From the NCBI GenBank assembly GCA_023512435.1, contig JAILZP010000009.1:1-64000 (forward strand): DNA of 64,000 nt. The letters run 5' to 3'. A model generated the notes under the pieces. The model did not search any database. It was not told where the DNA came from and saw nothing but the letters and a program-made list of their open reading frames with translations. The translations under genes were made by a program, and so were the position numbers. Each line of letters starts with the position of its first letter. The stretch's first letter is position 1. This document shows, one piece after another, positions 58,610 to 64,000 of this stretch. The stretch is from Peptococcaceae bacterium (lineage in GTDB: Bacteria; Bacillota; Desulfotomaculia; Desulfotomaculales; Desulfocucumaceae).

Positions 58610-59473
58610 TTGTACAGGATCCTGGAAAAAGAAGTGTTCTCGCCAATCATCAAACTAATGGTCATAGAAGCTCCGAAGGTTGCCAGGAGCTGCCAGGCCG
58701 GGCAGTTTGTCATCCTTCGCATCCATGAGGAGGGGGAACGCATTCCCCTGACCATAGCCGACTTCGACCGTGAGAAGGGAACCATCACCATTGTTTTTCA
58801 GGAAGTGGGCAAGACCACGGAACAACTGGGCGCCATGAACGCCGGCGACAGCCTCAGGGATTTCGTGGGCCCGCTGGGGGTTCCCTCGCACATCGAAAAA
58901 TTCGGCACCGTCATGGTGGTGGGCGGGGGAGTGGGCATCGCCCCGGTGCACCCCATCGCCAGGGAACTGAAGAAGGCAGGCAACCACGTTATCGGGGTCA
59001 TCGGTTCCAGGACCAAGGAACTGATGTTCTGGGAGGACAAGATGAGGGAGGCCTGCAGCGAACTGCACGTGACCACCGACGACGGTTCGTACGTGCGCAA
59101 GGGATTTGTAACCGATGTGATGAAAGAGATTATTGAGGACAGGGGCAAGGAAAACATAAACCTTGTCCTGGCCATCGGCCCGCAGCCCATGATGAGGGCC
59201 TGCTGCAACCTGACCAGGGAATACGGACTGAAGACCGTGGTCAGCCTGAACGCCCTGATGGTGGACGGGACCGGCATGTGCGGCTGCTGCAGGGTGTCGG
59301 TGGGAGGGGTGACCAAGTTTGTCTGCGTCGACGGACCCGAGTTCGACGGGCACGAGGTGGACTGGCTGGAGCTGGCGCGGCGCGGAGCATATTTCCGCGA
59401 GGAAGAACAGAAAGCCAGGGAAAGGGCAAAAGAGAAGCACTCCTGCCAGTGCGGATGCGGAGGTGGTAAATAA
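58610..59473 (+). CDS. nfnA: NfnA-type ferredoxin:NADP oxidoreductase subunit alpha
   Basis: 287 residues. N-terminal FAD domain (PLTIADFDREKGTITIVFQEVGKTT), NAD-binding GGGVGIAPVHPIARELKKAG and a C-terminal [2Fe-2S] cluster motif GMCGCCRVSVGG with a later Cys. In NfnAB this subunit binds NAD(H); the complex couples NADH oxidation and reduced ferredoxin to NADP reduction. TTG 58610 follows GGGAGGGG. The last bases overlap nfnB by one base. Confidence 0.9.
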   Translation: MYRILEKEVFSPIIKLMVIEAPKVARSCQAGQFVILRIHEEGERIPLTIADFDREKGTITIVFQEVGKTTEQLGAMNAGDSLRDFVGPLGVPSHIEKFGTVMVVGGGVGIAPVHPIARELKKAGNHVIGVIGSRTKELMFWEDKMREACSELHVTTDDGSYVRKGFVTDVMKEIIEDRGKENINLVLAIGPQPMMRACCNLTREYGLKTVVSLNALMVDGTGMCGCCRVSVGGVTKFVCVDGPEFDGHEVDWLELARRGAYFREEEQKARERAKEKHSCQCGCGGGK

Positions 59474-60900
59474 TGGCGGACGCCCAGAAACCAAAGAAGC
59501 AAATCGTGCCCAAGAAGAACCCCATGCCGGCCCAGGATCCGGCGGTGAGGTCCAGGAACTTCAACGAGGTGGCCCTCGGCTACTCTCCCGAAACCGCCAT
59601 CGCCGAGGCCGGCCGCTGCCTACAGTGCAAAAACGAGCCCTGCCGCCAGGGGTGCCCGGTGGAGGTTGACATACCGGCATTTTTAAAGCTGGCGTCCGAG
59701 GGCGATTTTGCCGGAGCAATCGCCAAGATTAAGGAAAAGAACGCCCTTCCCGCGGTCTGCGGACGGGTCTGCCCCCAGGAAAACCAGTGCGAGAAGTACT
59801 GCACCCTGGGCAAGAAGCACGAACCGGTCGGCATCGGCCGGGTGGAGAGATTTTGCGCCGACTGGGAACTGGCCAAGGGCGTGAAACTGCCCGAAGTGGC
59901 TCCGCCCACCGGTTTCAAGGTGGCCGTGGTGGGTTCGGGACCGGCCGGGATAACCTGCGCCGCCGACCTGGCCAAGCTGGGCCACAAGGTGACCATGTTC
60001 GAGGCCCTGCACGTGGCCGGCGGGGTGCTGATGTACGGCATACCCGAGTTCCGTCTGCCCAAGGCGGTGGTCCAGGCCGAGGTGGAAAACGTCAAAAAGC
60101 TGGGCGTGGAAATAGAGGTCAACTCGGTGGTGGGCAAGTTTGCCACGGTGGACCAGCTCATGGAGGAGGGCGGCTTTGACGCGGTGTTTATAGGCACCGG
60201 CGCGGGACTGCCATACTTCATGAACATACCGGGAGAGAACCTGTGCGGGGTGTACTCGGCCAACGAGTTTCTGACCAGGACCAACCTGATGAAGGCCTAC
60301 CAGTTCCCGGAGTGGGACACCCCCATCAAAGTGGGTAGGAAGGTGGCCGTGCTGGGCGGCGGAAACGTGGCCATGGATGCCGCCAGAACCGCCCTGCGCC
60401 TGGGCGCCGAGGAGTCCTGGATAGTTTACCGCAGGTCCGATAAGGAACTGCCGGCAAGGCACGAGGAAGTGGAGCACGCCCACGAGGAGGGCGTGAAATT
60501 CGCCTTCCTGACCAGCCCCACCAGGATCATCGGCGACGACAACGGCGTGGTCAAAGCCATGGAATGCATCAGGTACGAACTGGGCGAGCCCGACGCCTCC
60601 GGCCGCCGGAGCCCGGTGCCCATTCCCGGTTCCGAGTATACAATGGAAGTGGACACTGTGGTGGTGGCCATCGGCCAGGGCCCCAATCCGCTGGTGCCCA
60701 GGACCACCAAGGGACTGGAGGTAAACAGGAAGGGCAACATAGTGGCCAACCCGGAGACCGGCGCCACCTCCAAGCCCGGGGTCTACGCCGGCGGAGACGT
60801 GGTTACGGGCGCGGCCACGGTCATCCTGGCCATGGGGGCCGGCAAGGTGGGAGCCCGTTCCATCCACGACTACCTGATGGCCAAAAAAAGCGCAAAATAG
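59473..60900 (+). CDS. nfnB: NfnB-type subunit beta (glutamate synthase-like)
   Basis: 475 residues. N-terminal cluster motifs CLQCKNEPCRQGCPVE and CGRVCPQENQCEKYC hold two [4Fe-4S] clusters; FAD site VAVVGSGPAGITCAADL and NADP site KVAVLGGGNVAMDAARTAL follow, and AGGDVVTGAATVILAMGAGK closes the FAD domain. It is the bifurcating FAD-bearing subunit of NfnAB, or, less likely, the small chain of glutamate synthase, since no GOGAT large chain is adjacent. The stop-start overlap with nfnA supports a complex. Confidence 0.92.
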   Translation: MADAQKPKKQIVPKKNPMPAQDPAVRSRNFNEVALGYSPETAIAEAGRCLQCKNEPCRQGCPVEVDIPAFLKLASEGDFAGAIAKIKEKNALPAVCGRVCPQENQCEKYCTLGKKHEPVGIGRVERFCADWELAKGVKLPEVAPPTGFKVAVVGSGPAGITCAADLAKLGHKVTMFEALHVAGGVLMYGIPEFRLPKAVVQAEVENVKKLGVEIEVNSVVGKFATVDQLMEEGGFDAVFIGTGAGLPYFMNIPGENLCGVYSANEFLTRTNLMKAYQFPEWDTPIKVGRKVAVLGGGNVAMDAARTALRLGAEESWIVYRRSDKELPARHEEVEHAHEEGVKFAFLTSPTRIIGDDNGVVKAMECIRYELGEPDASGRRSPVPIPGSEYTMEVDTVVVAIGQGPNPLVPRTTKGLEVNRKGNIVANPETGATSKPGVYAGGDVVTGAATVILAMGAGKVGARSIHDYLMAKKSAK

Positions 60901-60918
60901 GAAGAGGAGGTAAGGGTA

Positions 60919-61806
60919 ATGGCGGCCAAAATTATATCCGGAGTTGAAGTGGCCAGGCAGATCAGGGAGGAAATAAAGGCGGAAGTCGAACAGCTCAAGG
61001 CTAAATACAACAAGGTGCCCGGCCTGGTAACCATTCTGGTCGGCGAAAACCCGGCATCCGTAAGCTACGTCACCGGCAAACAAAAAACCGCCAAGGAACT
61101 CGGATTTTATTCGGTCCAGGACGACCAGCCGGCCGATATAACCGAGGAACAGCTCCTGGCCCTGATTGACAAGTACAACAAGGACGACAGCATCAACGGC
61201 ATCCTGGTCCAGCTCCCGCTGCCGAAGCATATCAACGAGACCAAGGTTCTGTACGCAATTGACCCCGACAAGGACGTGGACGCCTTCCACCCGGTAAACG
61301 TTGGAAGGCTGGTCATCGGAGAGGGCATATTCCTTCCTTGCACCCCGGCCGGCATCCAGGAACTCCTGGTCCGGGGCGGCGTGGAGACCAGCGGGGCCCA
61401 CGTGGTGGTGGTCGGGCGGAGCAACATAGTGGGCAAGCCCATCGCCAACATTATGCTGCAGAAGGCCAAGGGGGCCAACTCCACGGTGACCGTGGTCCAC
61501 ACCGGGACCAAGGACGTGGGCCACTACACCAGGATGGCCGACATCCTGATCGTTGCCGCAGGAAGACCCAAGTACGTAACCGCCGACATGGTGAAGGAAG
61601 GAGCGGCCGTCATTGACGTGGGCGTGAACAGGATCGGCATGACCCCGGAAGGAAAGGCAAAGCTTGCCGGGGACGTGGACTTCGACAACGTCAAGGAAAA
61701 GGCCAGCCTGATCACACCGGTTCCCGGCGGCGTGGGGCCGATGACCATCACCATGCTGATGAAAAACACCCTGGCAGCATTCAAGAACAGCCTGGGCATC
61801 AAGTAA
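60919..61806 (+). CDS. folD: Methylenetetrahydrofolate dehydrogenase/cyclohydrolase
   Basis: 295 residues. GENPASVSYVTGKQKTAKELG contains the catalytic Tyr-X-X-X-Lys, GILVQLPLPKHI the substrate loop, and VVVVGRSNIVGKPIANIML the NADP site; PVPGGVGPMTITMLMKNTL ends it. It serves C1 metabolism and, in acetogens, the Wood-Ljungdahl route. Directly downstream of nfnAB by 18 bases, which fits supply of NADPH. Confidence 0.95.
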   Translation: MAAKIISGVEVARQIREEIKAEVEQLKAKYNKVPGLVTILVGENPASVSYVTGKQKTAKELGFYSVQDDQPADITEEQLLALIDKYNKDDSINGILVQLPLPKHINETKVLYAIDPDKDVDAFHPVNVGRLVIGEGIFLPCTPAGIQELLVRGGVETSGAHVVVVGRSNIVGKPIANIMLQKAKGANSTVTVVHTGTKDVGHYTRMADILIVAAGRPKYVTADMVKEGAAVIDVGVNRIGMTPEGKAKLAGDVDFDNVKEKASLITPVPGGVGPMTITMLMKNTLAAFKNSLGIK

Positions 61807-61820
61807 AGACGGACCGGCAA

Positions 61821-61848
61821 AAGTCCCCCGGGAGCTTCCGGGGGACTT
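61821..61848 (+). terminator. Hairpin after folD
   Basis: AAGTCCCCCGG (61821-61831) pairs with CCGGGGGACTT (61838-61848), 11 pairs, no strong U tract. Confidence 0.65.
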
Positions 61849-61879
61849 CAATCTATAAGGGCATTTTCCGGAGGCAGGC

Positions 61880-63106
61880 ATGAGAATTCTGACGGTGCGG
61901 GAACTCACCAGCCACATCAAGGGGCTGCTGGAAAACGACCGCCTCCTGGCCAACCTGTGGGTGAAGGGGGAAATATCCAACTGCCGCCCGGCAAACAGCG
62001 GCCATATTTACTTTACCCTGAAGGACGGGTCCAGCTGCATCCGGGCCGTGATGTTCAGGTCCCGGGCCGTGAAACTGCGGTTCAGGCCCGGGGACGGAAT
62101 GTCCGTCAGGGTGAGAGGGTACGTTTCGGTGTACGAAAGGGACGGCAGTTACCAACTGTACGCCGAGGAGATGGAGCCCGACGGCGTCGGAGCCCTCTAC
62201 GCGGCCTTCGAGCAGCTGAAGGAAAAACTGATGCGGGAGGGGCTCTTCGACCAGGCCAGGAAGAAAAGGATCCCCCTCCTTCCGAAGCGCGTAGGCATAG
62301 TCACCTCGCCCACCGGGGCGGTGATCAGGGACATGGTGCAGATAATCAGGCGCCGCTGGCCCGGAACGGGGATTATCCTGGCGCCGGTGACGGTCCAGGG
62401 GGAGACGGCCCCGGGGGAAGTGGCCCGGGGCATAAGATCGCTGAACGCCCTGGGCGGGGTGGACGTGATCATCGTGGGCCGGGGAGGAGGGTCCCTGGAG
62501 GAGCTGTGGGCTTTCAACACCGAGGAGGTGGCCAGGAGCATAGCCATGTCATCCGTGCCTGTGATATCGGCCGTGGGCCATGAAACCGACTTCACCATAG
62601 CCGACATGGCGGCCGACCTGCGGGCGCCCACTCCCTCCGCCGCAGCCGAACTGGCGGTTCCCGTGAAGGCCGACGTAGCCCGCGCCCTGGAAGTTTTGAA
62701 AACCAGGATGAACAGGGCCATGGATGAAAAAATCGGCCAGTGCCGCCGGCGGCTGGAGGCCTGCCTGCGGAGCCCGGCATTCCGCCGGCCGGTGGAAAAT
62801 ATATGCGGCCCGAGGTCCGTGGCCGCAGACATGCTGTCCAGGAACCTTGCCGGGCGCATGAAGGAAACAATGGCCCTCCACCGGGGAAGGCTGGCCGAAC
62901 TGGCCGGGCGGCTCAACGCCCTGAGCCCGCTGGCCACCATGGCCAGGGGGTACTCGGTCTGCATTTCGGAAAGAACCGGGGAGATTCTACGGGACGCCGA
63001 CGGGCTGAGGCCCGGGGACGGGATCAGGGTGGATCTGCACAGGGGGAGTGTCCGGTGCGGGGTAAAAGAAGTGCTGGCGGAGAACAGGCGGCCAGTCCGC
63101 CGGTGA
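61880..63106 (+). CDS. xseA: Exodeoxyribonuclease VII large subunit
   Basis: 408 residues. LWVKGEISNCRPANSGHIYFTLKD is the OB-fold opening; GIVTSPTGAVIRDM, IIVGRGGGSLEELWAFNTEEV, GHETDFTIADMAADLRAPTPSAAAELAVP are catalytic-domain hallmarks. The region after about residue 290 is coiled. It degrades single-stranded DNA with XseB; the small subunit gene is not immediately downstream in this window. Confidence 0.95.
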   Translation: MRILTVRELTSHIKGLLENDRLLANLWVKGEISNCRPANSGHIYFTLKDGSSCIRAVMFRSRAVKLRFRPGDGMSVRVRGYVSVYERDGSYQLYAEEMEPDGVGALYAAFEQLKEKLMREGLFDQARKKRIPLLPKRVGIVTSPTGAVIRDMVQIIRRRWPGTGIILAPVTVQGETAPGEVARGIRSLNALGGVDVIIVGRGGGSLEELWAFNTEEVARSIAMSSVPVISAVGHETDFTIADMAADLRAPTPSAAAELAVPVKADVARALEVLKTRMNRAMDEKIGQCRRRLEACLRSPAFRRPVENICGPRSVAADMLSRNLAGRMKETMALHRGRLAELAGRLNALSPLATMARGYSVCISERTGEILRDADGLRPGDGIRVDLHRGSVRCGVKEVLAENRRPVRR

Positions 63107-63183
63107 CTTGTTCTGTTCACGGGGGCGGTGTTTGGATATAATCATAATATATAAAGGTAACACGGCCCGGGATGTGATCCAGG

Positions 63184-64000
63184 TTGACCGGAGAAAGCCC
63201 CAGATATAATGCCTATTCAAAATACCTGGCCGGGAAATTCGGCGGGAAAGTATACAAACTCCCGGTAAACCTGCCGGGAACCTGTCCGAACAGGGACGGC
63301 GTGCTGGCCCGGGGGGGCTGCATTTTTTGCGATGAGGCGGGATCGGGGTTTCAGTGCCTGCCCAACACCATGTCAGTGAAAAGACAGATTGACGAAAACA
63401 GGGAATTCTATAAAAAAAGGTTCGGCGCCGAAAAATTCATCGTATATTTCCAGGCCTTCACCAACACATACCTGCCCCTGTCCCTGTTCAGGGAATACAT
63501 GACCGGCGCCTGCGCCGGCGACGTGGTGGGCATATCGGTATCCACCAGGCCGGACTGCGTCAATGACAGGTATCTGGACTTCCTGCAGGGTCTGAAGGAG
63601 GACAGGGGGCTGCAAATAGACATTGAGCTGGGCCTGCAGACGGTGAACTACCATACCCTGCGGAAAATCAACCGGGGGCACACCCTGGCCGAATTTGTGG
63701 ACGCCGTTATAAGGGCCCACCGGAGAGGACTGGAGGTCTGCGTTCACCTCATCCTGAACCTGCCCTGGGACGGCGGGCCGGACGTGGTGGAGAACGCCAA
63801 GCTAATCTCCGCCCTGGGGGTGCGGTACGTTAAGCTGCACTCCCTGTACGTGGTGGAGGGTACTGTGCTGGGGGACCTGTTTAAAAGCGGTCAAATAGAG
63901 ATAATGCCGCTGGAAAGCTATGTGGACAGCGTTGTTGTTTTCCTGGAACACCTGGACCCGAGGATTGTGGTCCAGCGACTGGTGGGAAAAGGCCCCCGGG
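63184..64000 (+). CDS. TIGR01212-type radical SAM protein (YhcC-like), partial
   Basis: Runs off the right edge of the window, so only about 272 residues are seen. CPNRDGVLARGGCIFC is the radical SAM cluster motif of the YhcC/TIGR01212 family, with the extra Cys-Pro-Asn lead-in; FQAFTNTYLPL, GISVSTRPDC and ELGLQT follow. Starts at TTG 63184 after an in-frame TGA; the ribosome site is weak. A TATAAT lies at 63137-63142 without a well-placed -35. Function in bacteria is not settled; related elongator-type proteins modify tRNA. Confidence 0.85.
   Translation, partial: MTGESPRYNAYSKYLAGKFGGKVYKLPVNLPGTCPNRDGVLARGGCIFCDEAGSGFQCLPNTMSVKRQIDENREFYKKRFGAEKFIVYFQAFTNTYLPLSLFREYMTGACAGDVVGISVSTRPDCVNDRYLDFLQGLKEDRGLQIDIELGLQTVNYHTLRKINRGHTLAEFVDAVIRAHRRGLEVCVHLILNLPWDGGPDVVENAKLISALGVRYVKLHSLYVVEGTVLGDLFKSGQIEIMPLESYVDSVVVFLEHLDPRIVVQRLVGKGPR

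Noticed and set aside
59683-61980. A 765-codon minus-strand frame opposite nfnB and folD
   Set aside because: Very long but a G+C-driven shadow, rich in His, Gly, Gln and Val repeats, with no ribosome site.
1-64000. CRISPR arrays, transposases, prophage or rRNA genes
   Set aside because: None recognised; only short degenerate repeats were found.

Overview
The window reads as chromosome of a spore-forming, strictly anaerobic, moderately G+C-rich Firmicute of the Peptococcaceae / Desulfotomaculum-Pelotomaculum type. The basis is a complete spoIIIAA-AH operon, strong AGGAGG ribosome sites with many TTG and GTG starts, futalosine-type menaquinone genes, an NfnAB-type electron-bifurcating transhydrogenase, selA/selB and a TRAP transporter. 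The genus is an inference.

Layout. 1-7.1 kb: tRNA-Pro(GGG), a MntA/HepT toxin-antitoxin pair, a LysM/FG-GAP protein, a one-cluster ferredoxin, a GT4 glycosyltransferase and a membrane-anchored phosphatase-like protein. 7.2-8.5 kb: an FAH-family hydrolase and speD/speH with its own promoter and a long leader hairpin. 8.6-15.6 kb: a menaquinone operon (hepS-like, menG/ubiE, UbiD and UbiA family genes, mqnE, mqnA, mqnC). 15.6-24.4 kb: ybaK-like and dedA-like genes, selA-selB, a PPC-domain protein, a MidA-like methyltransferase, an LpdD-like flavin chaperone, two small cysteine-rich proteins with a Fur-like box, a DUF456 protein and tRNA-Pro(CGG).

24.4-32 kb is the accessory stretch, visibly A+T-richer in parts and bounded by two tRNA genes. 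It holds an MFS transporter, a ChrB-like protein, a fluoride riboswitch in front of a dynamin-like GTPase, a Cys-rich DUF2703 protein with a SigZ-type sigma factor, and then a tRNA with the architecture of tRNA-Sec but a GCA (Cys) anticodon and U73, lying 30 nt upstream of a YedE-type selenium transporter and a TusA-like protein. Most of these point to handling of toxic or trace anions (chromate, fluoride, metalloid, selenium).

32-43.7 kb: a phosphoesterase, a GT4-otsA-otsB operon, an orphan minus-strand transcription unit, a small membrane protein with an ECF sigma factor, and the eight-gene spoIIIA operon. 43.7-53.2 kb: a carboxyltransferase-AccB fusion with accC (a two-gene biotin carboxylase), a PanE-like reductase, and a three-gene cluster (AGPS-like flavoprotein, GlpA/D-like dehydrogenase, FGGY kinase) suggestive of ether-lipid or glycerol metabolism. 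53.3-64 kb: a small CxxC protein, dctPQM, an Asp23 cell-envelope cluster, nusB, nfnAB, folD, xseA and a radical-SAM gene that runs off the window.

No CRISPR array, transposase, prophage or rRNA gene was seen. Coordinates come from reading the sequence; domain calls come from motif recognition and were not checked by a database search.
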